This document shows, in pieces, positions 1 through 10,482 of a stretch of 41,053 nucleotides of DNA. This stretch comes from Mesorhizobium sp. M7A.T.Ca.US.000.02.2.1. GTDB lineage: Bacteria; Pseudomonadota; Alphaproteobacteria; Rhizobiales; Rhizobiaceae. Under the pieces are notes generated by a model, which was given only the letters and a program-made list of their open reading frames with translations, did not search any database and was not told the DNA's origin. Made by a program: the position numbers and the translations under genes. How positions within the stretch are numbered: position 1 is the first letter of the stretch; each line of letters opens with the position of its first letter. The stretch is from assembly GCF_003996995.1 (NCBI RefSeq), contig NZ_RZTT01000007.1, positions 1 to 41,053 of the forward strand. Reading direction: 5' to 3'.

Positions 1-494
1 ACGTCGACGAGATGGTCGGCCAGGTGCTGGCCTCCGAAGGCTTCACCAGCGTCGAGGAAGTCGCGTATGTCGATTCCGGCGAGATCGCCTCGATCGACGG
101 TTTCGACGAGGATACCGCTTCGGAAATCCAGACCCGCGCCCGCGAATATCTGGAGAAGATCGAGGCCGAGCATGATGACAAGCGCAAGGCGCTCGGTGTT
201 TCGGACGAGTTGCGCGAAATTCCCGGCGTCACCACCGCCATGATGGTGACGCTTGGCGAGGACGGCGTGAAGACGATCGAGGATTTCGCCGGCTATGCCG
301 CCGACGACCTGACCGGCTGGAAGGAACGCAAGGACGGCGAGACAAAGGTCTATCCGGGCGTGCTGGCCAATCATGGCGTGACCCGCGCGGACGCCGAACA
401 GATGGTTCTGGCCGCCCGCCTCAAGGCCGGCTGGATCACCGAAGACGAGCTTGCAGCCGAAGAAGTCTCGGCTGACGAAGCCGTTGGTGCGTGA
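1..494 (+). CDS. nusA: Transcription termination/antitermination protein NusA, C-terminal part
   Basis: This is the 3' end of a gene that begins before the window; the reading frame is open from base 3 to the TGA at 492-494. NusA binds RNA polymerase and nascent RNA and modulates pausing, termination and antitermination. The visible part corresponds to the acidic C-terminal region beyond the KH domains. It has two helix-hairpin-helix-like repeats, one around GFTSVEEVAYVDSGEIASI and one around LREIPGVTTAMMVTLGEDG, then an acidic tail. Its position directly before a YlxR-type protein and infB is the conserved nusA-infB operon order, which supports the call as much as the sequence does. The N-terminal, S1 and KH domains cannot be judged from here. 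Confidence 0.93.
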   Translation, partial: VDEMVGQVLASEGFTSVEEVAYVDSGEIASIDGFDEDTASEIQTRAREYLEKIEAEHDDKRKALGVSDELREIPGVTTAMMVTLGEDGVKTIEDFAGYAADDLTGWKERKDGETKVYPGVLANHGVTRADAEQMVLAARLKAGWITEDELAAEEVSADEAVGA

Positions 495-532
495 GGTGAA
501 ACCGCATCGCACCGAACCCGCCCCTGGACGAG

Positions 533-1183
533 ATGAACGATCGCACCTGCATCGTTACGCGCAAACAAGCCGAACCGGATGATCTGATCCGGTTCGTCGT
601 CGGCCCGGATTCGGCCGTCGTTCCCGACATCAAGAGAAATCTGCCCGGCCGCGGTTGCTGGGTGAGCGCCGACCGCCTACATATCGACAAGGCTGCGGCG
701 AAGAACCTCTTTGCCCGCGCCTTCAAGGCACAGGTGGTCGTGCCGCCCGATCTTGGCGGCATGATCGACGGGCTGCTTTCCAGGCACGCTCTGGGCATGC
801 TTGGTCTTGCCCGTAAGGCAGGCGCAATTTCGCTTGGTGCTACCAAGGTCGAAAGTGCTGTTCGCGGCGGATTGGCGCTTTTCGTGCTCCACGCGACCGA
901 GGCGTCCGATGACGGCGTGCGCAAGATCAGCCAGGCGCGACGGGCGACAGTCCATCTCGGCGGGCCCGCCATCCTTGCCTACAAACTTTTCTCCGAGGCC
1001 GAGTTGAGCTTGGCATTGGGGGGTACAAATGTGATACATGCTGCCGTTCTCGCGGGAGACGCGGGCAGGGCGGTCCAGAAGCGCATGGTTGCGCTCGACC
1101 GGTATCGGGGCGGTTCCCCGGACGATCTGGCAATGCTTGCGGCTGTTGCTGACGAAGATGATGCCGCAGAGGATATGGAATGA
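533..1183 (+). CDS. YlxR (DUF448) / L7Ae-like fused RNA-binding protein
   Basis: A 216-residue protein with two recognisable parts. Residues 1-80 resemble YlxR/DUF448, with the early motif RTCIVTRK and the GRGCWVS segment. Residues 85-190 resemble the L7Ae/YlxQ ribosomal-protein fold ([22 protein letters not shown]). In Gram-positive bacteria these are two separate genes, ylxR and ylxQ, in the same place between nusA and infB; here they are one polypeptide, as is usual in alphaproteobacteria. The role is inferred to be RNA or ribosome binding in translation or transcription and is not proven by sequence. The start is the ATG at 533; the frame is closed by a TGA at 497-499. The stop overlaps the infB start (ATGA), so translational coupling is likely. 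The C-terminus is acidic. Confidence 0.88.
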   Translation: MNDRTCIVTRKQAEPDDLIRFVVGPDSAVVPDIKRNLPGRGCWVSADRLHIDKAAAKNLFARAFKAQVVVPPDLGGMIDGLLSRHALGMLGLARKAGAISLGATKVESAVRGGLALFVLHATEASDDGVRKISQARRATVHLGGPAILAYKLFSEAELSLALGGTNVIHAAVLAGDAGRAVQKRMVALDRYRGGSPDDLAMLAAVADEDDAAEDME

Positions 1184-3750
1184 GCGATACGAAATCGGGT
1201 GACGACAATACGCTGAGTGTGACGCCGAAGAAGACCTTGACGCTGAAGCGCCCCGGTATGGAACAGGGCACTGTGCGCCAGAACTTCTCGCACGGCCGCA
1301 CCAAGCAGGTCGTCGTCGAAACCAAGAAGCGCAAGTTCTCGATGCCCGGCGACAAGCCGGAGCCTGTTGCCGCCCCGGTCTTCACACCGAAGCCGGCGGT
1401 CGTGGCCGCAACCGTTGTCGTGCCGGAAGCACCGAAGGCGCCACCACCGCCACCGGCCCCGGTCGAACGCAGCGGCATGGTGCTGAACGAGCTTTCGCGC
1501 AGTGAAATGGAAGCACGCCGCAGGGCGCTCGAGGGCTCGAAGGTTCGCGAGGTCGAGGACCGCCAGCGCGCCGCCGAGGATGCCAAGCGTCGCGCCGAGG
1601 ACGAAGAGCGCCGCAAGCGCGAACGCGATGAATCCGCACGCCGCCAGGCCGAGGAAGAGGCGCGGTTGCAGACCGAGGCCGAATCCCGCCGTCGGGCTGA
1701 GGAAGAGGCCCGTCGACGCGCGCCATTGGCTGCCGAACTGGCAACGGTCGATGACGAGGAAGTGGCCAAGCCGAAGCGTGTTGGTGCCGGCGCACCGGTG
1801 CGCCGTCCGGTCACGCCCGAAGTGGCGCGTCCGGCCAAACCGACCAAGGCCGAGGAAGACCGCCGCCGCGGCAAGCTGACGCTGAATTCAGCCTTGTCCG
1901 ACGAAGATGCGCGAGCCCGTTCGCTGTCGTCGATGCGTCGCCGCCAGGAAAAATTCAAGCGCGCGATGCACAATGAGCCGCGCGAGAAAGTCATGCGCGA
2001 AGTGATCCTGCCAGAGACCATTACCATCCAGGAACTGGCGCAACGCATGTCCGAGCGCGCGGTCGACCTGGTCAAGTTCTTCATGAAGCAGGGCCAGATC
2101 CTGAAGCCGGGCGACGTCATCGATGCCGACACGGCCGAGCTGGTTGCTACCGAATTCGGCCACACGGTCCGCCGCGTCGCCGAGTCCGACATCGAGGAAG
2201 GCCTGTTCAACATCGCCGACAATGCCGAGGACCTGGTTTCGCGTCCGCCGGTCGTGACGATCATGGGTCACGTCGATCATGGCAAGACCTCGCTGCTCGA
2301 CGCGATCCGCAACGCCAATGTCGTCTCCGGCGAAGCCGGCGGCATCACCCAGCATATCGGCGCCTACCAGGTCGAGAAGAACGGTCACAAGATCACCTTC
2401 ATCGACACGCCCGGCCACGCCGCCTTCACGGCGATGCGTGCTCGTGGCGCCCAGGCGACCGACATTGCCATCCTGGTGGTTGCCGCCGACGACAGCGTCA
2501 TGCCGCAGACGATCGAATCGATCAGCCATGCCAAGGCGGCCGGCGTTCCGATCATCGTGGCGATCAACAAGATCGACAAGCATGATGCCGATCCGCAGAA
2601 AGTGCGCTCCGAACTGCTGCGCCACGAGGTTTTCGTCGAATCCATGGGCGGTGAAGTTCTGGACGTCGAAGTGTCGGCGACCAAGGGCACCAACCTCGAC
2701 AAGCTGCTCGAGGCGATCCTGCTGCAGGCCGAAATTCTCGACCTGAAGGCCAATCCGGATCGTACCGCCGAAGGCGTCGTCATCGAAGCCCAGCTCGACA
2801 AGGGCCGTGGTCCCGTTGCCACCGTGCTGGTGCAGACCGGCACGCTGATGCCGGGCGACATCCTCGTTGCCGGCAACGAATGGGGCCGGGTGCGTGCGCT
2901 GGTCAACGATCGTGGCGTGCAGATCAAGGAAGCGCCGCCGGCGATGCCGGTGGAAGTGCTTGGCTTGCAGGGCACCCCGCAGGCCGGCGACCGCTTCGCC
3001 GTGGTCAACAACGAGGCCCGTGCCCGCGAGATCACCGAATACCGCCAGCGTCTGGCGCGCGAGAAGGCCGTTGCCAAGCATGCCGGCCAGCGCGGTTCGC
3101 TCGAGCAGATGATGTCGCAATTGCAGACAAGCGGGCTGAAGGAATTTCCGCTGGTCATCAAGGGTGACGTGCAGGGCTCGATCGAGGCGATCAACGCCGC
3201 GCTCGACAAGCTCGGCACCGACGAAGTCCGTGCGCGCATCGTCCATGCCGGCGCCGGCGCCATCACCGAAAGCGACGTGTCGTTGGCGGAGACTTCGGGT
3301 GCCGCGATCATCGGCTTCAACGTCCGCGCCAACGTCCAGGCGCGTGCCGCCGCAGCGGCGGCTGGCATCGAGATCCGCTATTACTCGATCATCTACAACC
3401 TTGTGGATGACGTGAAGGCGGCTCTGTCGGGCCTGCTGTCGCCGGAGCGTCGCGAGACCTTCATCGGCAATGCGCAGATCCTCGAAATCTTCGACATCAC
3501 CAAAGTCGGCAAGATCGCCGGCTGCCGTGTCACCGAAGGCAAGGTCGAGCGTGGCGCGGGTGTGCGCCTGATCCGTGACAACGTCGTCATCCACGAAGGG
3601 ACGCTGAAGACCCTGAAGCGCTTCAAGGACGAAGTTTCGGAAGTTCCCGGCGGCCAGGAATGCGGCATGGCCTTCCAGAACTACGAGGACATGCGCGTCG
3701 GCGACGTCATCGAGTGCTTCCGCGTCGAGATGGTGACCCGGACACTCTGA
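1180..3750 (+). CDS. infB: Translation initiation factor IF-2
   Basis: An 856-residue GTPase that delivers initiator fMet-tRNA to the 30S subunit and promotes 50S joining. The N-terminal third is low in complexity: a Pro/Ala/Val stretch (about residues 50-95) is followed by an Arg/Glu/Ala-rich, probably coiled-coil segment (about 110-185). The IF2_N domain follows ([20 protein letters not shown], about 285-305). The G domain shows G1 GHVDHGKT (about 363-370), G3 DTPGH (about 409) and G4 NKID (about 464). Domains II to IV follow, including [12 protein letters not shown]. The length is typical for alphaproteobacteria. The start codon overlaps the stop of the upstream YlxR/L7Ae gene by four bases, so the operon is tightly packed. 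A hairpin lies in the gap before rbfA. Confidence 0.98.
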   Translation: MSDTKSGDDNTLSVTPKKTLTLKRPGMEQGTVRQNFSHGRTKQVVVETKKRKFSMPGDKPEPVAAPVFTPKPAVVAATVVVPEAPKAPPPPPAPVERSGMVLNELSRSEMEARRRALEGSKVREVEDRQRAAEDAKRRAEDEERRKRERDESARRQAEEEARLQTEAESRRRAEEEARRRAPLAAELATVDDEEVAKPKRVGAGAPVRRPVTPEVARPAKPTKAEEDRRRGKLTLNSALSDEDARARSLSSMRRRQEKFKRAMHNEPREKVMREVILPETITIQELAQRMSERAVDLVKFFMKQGQILKPGDVIDADTAELVATEFGHTVRRVAESDIEEGLFNIADNAEDLVSRPPVVTIMGHVDHGKTSLLDAIRNANVVSGEAGGITQHIGAYQVEKNGHKITFIDTPGHAAFTAMRARGAQATDIAILVVAADDSVMPQTIESISHAKAAGVPIIVAINKIDKHDADPQKVRSELLRHEVFVESMGGEVLDVEVSATKGTNLDKLLEAILLQAEILDLKANPDRTAEGVVIEAQLDKGRGPVATVLVQTGTLMPGDILVAGNEWGRVRALVNDRGVQIKEAPPAMPVEVLGLQGTPQAGDRFAVVNNEARAREITEYRQRLAREKAVAKHAGQRGSLEQMMSQLQTSGLKEFPLVIKGDVQGSIEAINAALDKLGTDEVRARIVHAGAGAITESDVSLAETSGAAIIGFNVRANVQARAAAAAAGIEIRYYSIIYNLVDDVKAALSGLLSPERRETFIGNAQILEIFDITKVGKIAGCRVTEGKVERGAGVRLIRDNVVIHEGTLKTLKRFKDEVSEVPGGQECGMAFQNYEDMRVGDVIECFRVEMVTRTL

Positions 3751-3771
3751 GTTCGAGTGACTTGTCCATAC

Positions 3772-3799
3772 CGGGCGGTGGCCGAAAGGCCGCCGCCCG
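3772..3799 (+). other. Intercistronic hairpin with GAAA tetraloop between infB and rbfA
   Basis: A 12-bp stem (3772-3783 with 3788-3799, one G-U pair) closes a GAAA loop at 3784-3787. No run of T follows, so it does not look like an intrinsic terminator. An RNA processing or stability element within the nusA-infB-rbfA-truB transcript is more plausible (inference). Confidence 0.6.
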
Positions 3800-3875
3800 A
3801 GGTCTATTGAGAACGACCCATATGAGACATGCGGCACGGTCCCATCCCGCGCCTCACGCTTCAGGATAGAGAAAA

Positions 3876-4316
3876 ATGCCCCGTCCAACCACATCCAGCC
3901 CATCCCAGCGCATGCTGCGCGTCGCCGAACAGGTGCGCCATGCGCTGTCCGAAACCCTGCAGCGCGGCGAGATCATCGATCCGCTGATCGAGAACACCGT
4001 GGTGTCGGTCTCGGAAGTGCGCATGTCGCCCGATTTGAAGGTCGCTACCGCTTTCGTTTCGCCACTCGGCGCCAAGGATACCGATGCGGTGGTCGAGGCG
4101 CTGAACAAGCATGCGAAATTCATCCGTGGCCGTGTCTCCGGCGCGCTGCGGCAGATGAAATTCATGCCGGAGTTTCGCTTCAAACTCGACACCTCCTTCG
4201 ACAATTTCGCCAGGATCAACGACCTCTTGAAATCCCCGGAAGTGGCGCGCGATCTGGATCCTGAGGGCCAGCAAAACGCGGACCAGGACAAAGACGACAA
4301 CAAGGACACCGAATAG
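3876..4316 (+). CDS. rbfA: 30S ribosome-binding factor A
   Basis: A 146-residue small KH-like protein that assists late 16S rRNA 5'-end maturation and cold adaptation. Family features are the N-terminal [22 protein letters not shown], the [23 protein letters not shown] strand region and [24 protein letters not shown] charged, Asp/Gln/Lys-rich tail of about 20 residues follows the domain. The ATG at 3876 has a purine-rich GGATAGAG stretch upstream. The TAG stop ends on the G of the truB GTG start (one-base overlap), which suggests coupled translation. It sits in the conserved infB-rbfA-truB order. Confidence 0.97.
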   Translation: MPRPTTSSPSQRMLRVAEQVRHALSETLQRGEIIDPLIENTVVSVSEVRMSPDLKVATAFVSPLGAKDTDAVVEALNKHAKFIRGRVSGALRQMKFMPEFRFKLDTSFDNFARINDLLKSPEVARDLDPEGQQNADQDKDDNKDTE

Positions 4317-5326
4317 TGGCGCGCCGCGGCAAGAAGAAGGGCCGGCCGATCTCGGGCTGGCTGATCCTGGACAAGCCGGTCGGCATGGGCTCGACCGAAG
4401 CCGTCTCCAAGATCAAATGGCTGTTCCAGGCCGAAAAGGCCGGCCATGCCGGCACGCTCGACCCGCTGGCGTCCGGCATGCTGCCGATCGCGCTTGGCGA
4501 GGCCACCAAGACCGTTCCCTACGTGCAGGACGGCGCCAAGATCTATCGCTTCACCGTCGCATGGGGGCAGGAGCGCTCCACCGATGACCTCGAAGGTCCG
4601 GTGACGAAGGAGTCCGATCTGCGTCCGTCGGAAGCCGAGGTGCTCGCCCTGCTGCCGAAATACACCGGCGTCATCATGCAGACGCCGCCGCAATTCTCGG
4701 CCATCAAGATCGCCGGCGAGCGCGCCTATGATCTGGCCCGCGACGGTGCGACGGTCGACATACCCGCGCGAGAGATCGAGATCGGCCGTCTGGACGTTGT
4801 CGAGCATGGCGCCGACCACACTGTTTTCGAGGTCGAATGCGGCAAGGGCACCTATGTGCGCTCGCTGGCCCGCGACATGGGCCGCGACATGGGCTGTTTC
4901 GGCCATATCAGAGAATTGCGCCGGGTCGAGGTCGAACCGTTCACCTCGGAGGACTTCGTTACCATCGCCGAGTTGGAAGCTGCCCGTTTCGGCGTGGTGG
5001 AGGGAAACGCGGACGCGACTGATATCGCCGACGCTACGGTAGCCGCCGACACGGCAGAGGCTGCCGACAAGGTGGAAGTGCCAATCGACTTCGATGCCAT
5101 CGATGCGCTCCTGGTCGACACATCGGCTGCCCTCGATTGCCTGCCGCAGATCGCCATCAGCGACGATGCGGCGACCAAGATCCGCCTTGGCAACCCAGTC
5201 ATCATCCGCGGCCGCGATGCACCGGTGGAAGCCGAGGAAGCCTGCGCCACGGCGCGCGGCAAGCTGGTCGCCATCGGTGCCATCGAGCAAGGCATGTTCA
5301 AGCCCAAGCGGGTCTTTGCCGGGTGA
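4316..5326 (+). CDS. truB: tRNA pseudouridine-55 synthase
   Basis: A 336-residue enzyme that converts U55 of the tRNA T-loop to pseudouridine. The N-terminal [21 protein letters not shown] and the catalytic motif [22 protein letters not shown] are clear; the catalytic aspartate is about Asp49. The conserved [12 protein letters not shown] segment follows. An Ala/Asp/Thr-rich insertion of about 30 residues (around 231-262, [23 protein letters not shown]) lies between the catalytic domain and the C-terminal domain ([16 protein letters not shown] onwards). It looks like a flexible linker and is not a core part of the family. The gene starts with GTG overlapping the rbfA stop by one base. Confidence 0.96.
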   Translation: MARRGKKKGRPISGWLILDKPVGMGSTEAVSKIKWLFQAEKAGHAGTLDPLASGMLPIALGEATKTVPYVQDGAKIYRFTVAWGQERSTDDLEGPVTKESDLRPSEAEVLALLPKYTGVIMQTPPQFSAIKIAGERAYDLARDGATVDIPAREIEIGRLDVVEHGADHTVFEVECGKGTYVRSLARDMGRDMGCFGHIRELRRVEVEPFTSEDFVTIAELEAARFGVVEGNADATDIADATVAADTAEAADKVEVPIDFDAIDALLVDTSAALDCLPQIAISDDAATKIRLGNPVIIRGRDAPVEAEEACATARGKLVAIGAIEQGMFKPKRVFAG

Positions 5327-5370
5327 CGGCTCTCGTCTAACTTCAGTTCGACTCTACGCTCGAGGGGCAC

Positions 5371-6465
5371 ATGGCAAAGGCCGAAGCGGTGAACAAACGG
5401 GCGCCGGTGAAAACGCGCCGGCCGCCGGTCGGTGCGTCGCCTGGCACGCTGATCGCCGATCCCTCGGCGCGTCGCAGCGAACTCAGGCTGACGCTGATCT
5501 CGCCCGAAAAATTCAAAACCATCGAAAATGCCAGCATCGACGACCTCAACACTCATTGCGACAAATGGCCGGTCCTCTGGCTCGACTGCACCGGCCTCGC
5601 CAACATCCCGCTGATCGAGGAGATCGGCCGCATTTTCAGCCTGCATCCGCTGGCGCTGGAGGACGTCGTCAACACCGGCCAGCGGCCGAAGGTCGACTTC
5701 TTCGAGGACCATGCCTTCGTCGTCGTCAGGATGATCGACGACGTCACCTCGCATCGCTATGAGCAGATCGCCGTCTTCTTCGGCAGCAACTTCGTCGTCA
5801 CCTTCCAGGAGCGGGAAGGCGATCCGTTCGATCCGGTGCGCAAGCGCATCGAAAGTTCGGCGCCCAACCGGCTGCGCGCCCGCGGCGCCGATTACCTCGC
5901 CTATGCGCTGATCGATGCCATCGTCGACAGCTACTTTCCGCCGATCGAGGCCGCCGGCGATACGGTCGACAGCATTGAGGACGAGATGCTGCATTCGCCG
6001 CACAAGCATCAGATGCGGCAACTGCATGAATTGCGGCGCGACGCCAACGTGCTGAAAGGCGTGCTTTGGCCGATGCGCGATGCGCTGGCGACGCTGATCC
6101 GCAACGATGTGCCCTATGTGAAGGCCGAGACCAAGATCTTCCTCAACGACACGCTCGACCATGCGCTGCGGCTGATCGAACTGGTCGAAACCCAGCGCGA
6201 CATGCTGACCGGCCTGATCGAGATGCACCTGTCGCTGAGCCAGGCGCGCACCAACGACGTCATCAGCTATCTCACCATCGTATCGGTCATCTTCATGCCG
6301 CTCACCTTCCTGGTCGGCATCTGGGGCATGAATTTCGACCCGGAGTCTTCGCCCTGGAACATGCCGGAACTGAAGGCCTATTATGGCTATCCCTTGTCGC
6401 TGCTGTTCATGGCGCTTGTCGCGTTCGGGCTGATCGCCTTCTTCAAATGGAAGAAATGGCTTTGA
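5371..6465 (+). CDS. CorA-family magnesium/divalent-metal transporter
   Basis: A 364-residue member of the CorA/ZntB 2-TM metal ion transporter family. The first roughly 300 residues form a soluble cytoplasmic funnel domain (IEEIGRIFSLHPLALEDVVNTGQRPK is typical). Two membrane segments follow at the C-terminus. The first ends in the pore signature GMN (residues 319-321, in IWGMNF); the second is YPLSLLFMALVAFGLIAFF before a Lys-rich end. The GMN followed by F-D-P-E-S-S-P-W-N-M-P-E is the loop type found in CorA magnesium channels, but substrate (Mg, Co, Ni or Zn) cannot be fixed from sequence. The start is the ATG at 5371, preceded by GAGGGGC. It lies 44 bp after truB and probably has its own function unrelated to the translation genes. 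Confidence 0.92.
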   Translation: MAKAEAVNKRAPVKTRRPPVGASPGTLIADPSARRSELRLTLISPEKFKTIENASIDDLNTHCDKWPVLWLDCTGLANIPLIEEIGRIFSLHPLALEDVVNTGQRPKVDFFEDHAFVVVRMIDDVTSHRYEQIAVFFGSNFVVTFQEREGDPFDPVRKRIESSAPNRLRARGADYLAYALIDAIVDSYFPPIEAAGDTVDSIEDEMLHSPHKHQMRQLHELRRDANVLKGVLWPMRDALATLIRNDVPYVKAETKIFLNDTLDHALRLIELVETQRDMLTGLIEMHLSLSQARTNDVISYLTIVSVIFMPLTFLVGIWGMNFDPESSPWNMPELKAYYGYPLSLLFMALVAFGLIAFFKWKKWL

Positions 6466-6647
6466 CAAGGATAAACCTGCCATTTTGGGCCTGAAAAGCC
6501 GGCTGGTGAATTGGGCTGGTGTTTTCCGGGGAATTGCACTATATGCGCCGCAGCATAGCGCTGTGACGCTTTGCTTGCACCGGCCCCTGCTGGACGACAT
6601 CCCGGCTGAGGGCGACCCGTTTCCTCAAACAGATAAGGAAAAGCACG

Positions 6648-6917
6648 ATGTCGATTACTGCCGAGCGCAAACAGGAATTGATGGGTGAATTCGCAACCGC
6701 CAAGGGCGATACCGGGTCTCCGGAAGTCCAGGTGGCCATCCTTTCCGAGCGCATCAAGAACCTGACCGACCATTTCAAGGACCACAAGAAGGATAACCAT
6801 TCCCGCCGTGGTCTGCTTGCTCTCGTCTCCCAGCGCCGCAGCCTGCTTGATTATCTCAAGCGCAAGGACGACGCGCGCTACCAGACGCTGATCGAGAAGC
6901 TCGGTCTGCGTCGTTGA
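6648..6917 (+). CDS. rpsO: 30S ribosomal protein S15
   Basis: An 89-residue primary-binding protein of the 30S platform, contacting the 16S rRNA three-way junction. The family's hallmark residues are visible: [17 protein letters not shown], the [21 protein letters not shown] helix and the end [12 protein letters not shown]. Length is exactly that of the family. A GATAAGGAAAAG ribosome-binding region precedes the ATG. It is followed by a hairpin-rich spacer and then pnp, the same order as the E. coli rpsO-pnp operon, where the spacer is the site of RNase processing and autoregulation. Confidence 0.99.
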   Translation: MSITAERKQELMGEFATAKGDTGSPEVQVAILSERIKNLTDHFKDHKKDNHSRRGLLALVSQRRSLLDYLKRKDDARYQTLIEKLGLRR

Positions 6918-6923
6918 CGAATT

Positions 6924-6957
6924 GACCGGCGGGCTTTCGAAGGAGAGCCCGCCGGTC
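6924..6957 (+). other. rpsO-pnp spacer hairpin 1 (perfect 12-bp stem)
   Basis: Bases 6924-6935 pair perfectly with 6946-6957 around a 10-base loop, starting 6 bases after the rpsO stop. No T-run follows. It could be a partial terminator, a 3'-end stabiliser for rpsO mRNA, or the first element of the pnp leader. Confidence 0.75.
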
Positions 6958-6966
6958 GCGCATTCT

Positions 6967-6985
6967 GCCAGTCGTATCGACTGGC
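6967..6985 (+). other. rpsO-pnp spacer hairpin 2
   Basis: An 8-bp perfect stem (6967-6974 with 6978-6985) closes a three-base TAT loop. It lies between two larger hairpins in the pnp leader. Confidence 0.6.
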
Positions 6986-6992
6986 CAGACCC

Positions 6993-7023
6993 GGTTTCGA
7001 TCGTGCAGAGGGCACTCGAAACC
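6993..7023 (+). other. rpsO-pnp spacer hairpin 3 (bulged)
   Basis: Bases 6993-7000 pair with 7016-7023 (8 bp). After a two-base bulge (7001-7002), 7003-7006 pair with 7012-7015 around a five-base loop. A bulged stem of this kind could be an RNase III or PNPase target, as known for the E. coli pnp leader; function here is inferred. Confidence 0.65.
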
Positions 7024-7133
7024 GCCCATGGACGGTCATGGGGCAGGATTGCAGGACGCTCGCGCGCGCAGTGCGCCGAAATCACCCGAGCTTCCCGTTG
7101 TCTTGCCCGTGGCTGCCCGAGAAAGGAAGCCAG

Positions 7134-7175
7134 GGAAAGGGCATCCGCGCACCGTGAAACGGCGCGGCCCTTTCC
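7134..7175 (+). other. pnp leader hairpin 4, next to the ribosome-binding site
   Basis: Bases 7134-7142 pair with 7167-7175 (9 bp). Inside, CGCGC at 7146-7150 pairs with GCGCG at 7162-7166. The structure ends about 8 bases before the AAGGAC ribosome-binding sequence of pnp (about 7183), which makes it a candidate for translational control. Confidence 0.65.
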
Positions 7176-7193
7176 TCATATTAAGGACAAGAC

Positions 7194-9341
<2,148 letters not shown>

Positions 9342-9365
9342 ACGTCTTGAGTTCATGAATTGAAG

Positions 9366-9393
9366 CGGGCGCGGCTTATGTCGCGCCCGTTTT
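9366..9393 (+). terminator. Intrinsic terminator of pnp
   Basis: An 8-bp G+C-rich stem (9366-9373 with 9382-9389) is followed by TTTT, 24 bases after the pnp stop. Confidence 0.85.
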
Positions 9394-9447
9394 CATTTCA
9401 GCCCCGGTTTTCACTTTCAAATCGCCCAGACAAGTCGAGATCGAACA

Positions 9448-10467
9448 ATGTCCGCCGAGCCGTTGAAGACGCTTTTCCATCCCTTCGAGGCCGAGGCTGT
9501 TTCTTTGCCGGGAAAGGCTACGCGCGCCCTGTTTCTCGGCGCTGAGCCGGGTTTTCGCCTGCCTGAAGGCTTCGAGGCGACGCTTCACCTCGTGCAGGGC
9601 TTCCGGCCGCATTTTAGCGCGCTGCAGGCGTCTGGCTGCGTCGTCACCGCGCAAGTGGAAGGCGATGGCTTCGATATGGCACTTGTGCTTGCCGGCCGGC
9701 ATCGGGGTCTGAACGAAGTGCGCCTCGCGGAGGCGCTTGAGCGTGTGGCGCCGGGCGGCTTAGTCGTCGTTGGCGGCGGCAAGGACGATGGCATTGCCAG
9801 CCTGCGCAAGCGCGTCGGCGAACTTGTGCCGCTGGAGGGCCATCTGCCAAAATATCACGGCATCGCCTTCTGGTTACGCCGTCCCGCGGACCTCGCCGCC
9901 GCGGAAGAACTGCGCGCCGCCAATCCCGCTCTGCTGGTTGAAAACCGGTTCCGCACCGCGCCCGGCATGTTTTCCTTCGACCGGATCGATACCGGCTCGA
10001 AATTGCTGGTCGAGAACCTGCCCAATGATCTGCGTGGCAACATTGCCGATTTCTGCGCCGGCTGGGGGTATCTGGCTGCCGAGATCGCCGTCCGCTCACC
10101 GGGCATTTCAGAGCTCGACCTCTATGAGGCCGATTTCGCCTCGCTCGAAGCCGCAAAGCTCCATCTGGCAGGGGTCGGCCAGTCGATCGCCAGGAATTTC
10201 TTCTGGATCGATCTGCTGAAGGAACCGGTCGAGAAGCGCTACGACGCGATCGCCATGAACCCGCCCTTTCACCGCAGCCGGGCGGCCGAGCCGGAGATCG
10301 GCGCCGGCATGATCCGCGCGGCGGCCAAGGCCTTGAAACCAGGTGGGCGGCTGTTCATGGTCGCCAACCGCCAGCTTCCCTATGAGCCGATCCTGGCGGC
10401 CGCTTTTTCGAGCCATGCCGAACTCGCCCGCGACGGCATGTTCAAGGTGCTTGTCGCTCGTCGTTGA
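9448..10467 (+). CDS. RsmC-like class I SAM-dependent methyltransferase
   Basis: A 339-residue protein with the two-domain layout of RsmC-type (16S rRNA m2G1207) methyltransferases. A degenerate N-terminal methyltransferase-like half is followed by a catalytic C-terminal half. In the latter, motif I-like NIADFCAGWGYLAAEIA binds SAM, and motif IV is NPPFH (Asn271-His275), the signature of N2-guanine and related N-methylases. The segment KYHGIAFWLRR at the end of the first half is also typical. Ribosomal guanine-N2 methylation is the best guess; whether the target is G1207 (RsmC) or G1835 (RlmG) cannot be decided, so no symbol is given. It converges on the GGDEF/EAL gene with a 15-bp gap and no visible terminator. 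Confidence 0.85.
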   Translation: MSAEPLKTLFHPFEAEAVSLPGKATRALFLGAEPGFRLPEGFEATLHLVQGFRPHFSALQASGCVVTAQVEGDGFDMALVLAGRHRGLNEVRLAEALERVAPGGLVVVGGGKDDGIASLRKRVGELVPLEGHLPKYHGIAFWLRRPADLAAAEELRAANPALLVENRFRTAPGMFSFDRIDTGSKLLVENLPNDLRGNIADFCAGWGYLAAEIAVRSPGISELDLYEADFASLEAAKLHLAGVGQSIARNFFWIDLLKEPVEKRYDAIAMNPPFHRSRAAEPEIGAGMIRAAAKALKPGGRLFMVANRQLPYEPILAAAFSSHAELARDGMFKVLVARR

Positions 10468-10482
10468 TACAATGCACCGCGT

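Noticed and set aside
1888..3903. A 671-codon open frame on the minus strand opposite infB
   Set aside because: Antisense shadow of infB in G+C-rich DNA; composition is His/Asp/Gly-rich with no recognisable domain, and infB is certain.
6463..6468. TTGACA at the end of the CorA-type gene as a -35 box for rpsO
   Set aside because: No -10-like sequence at a suitable distance.
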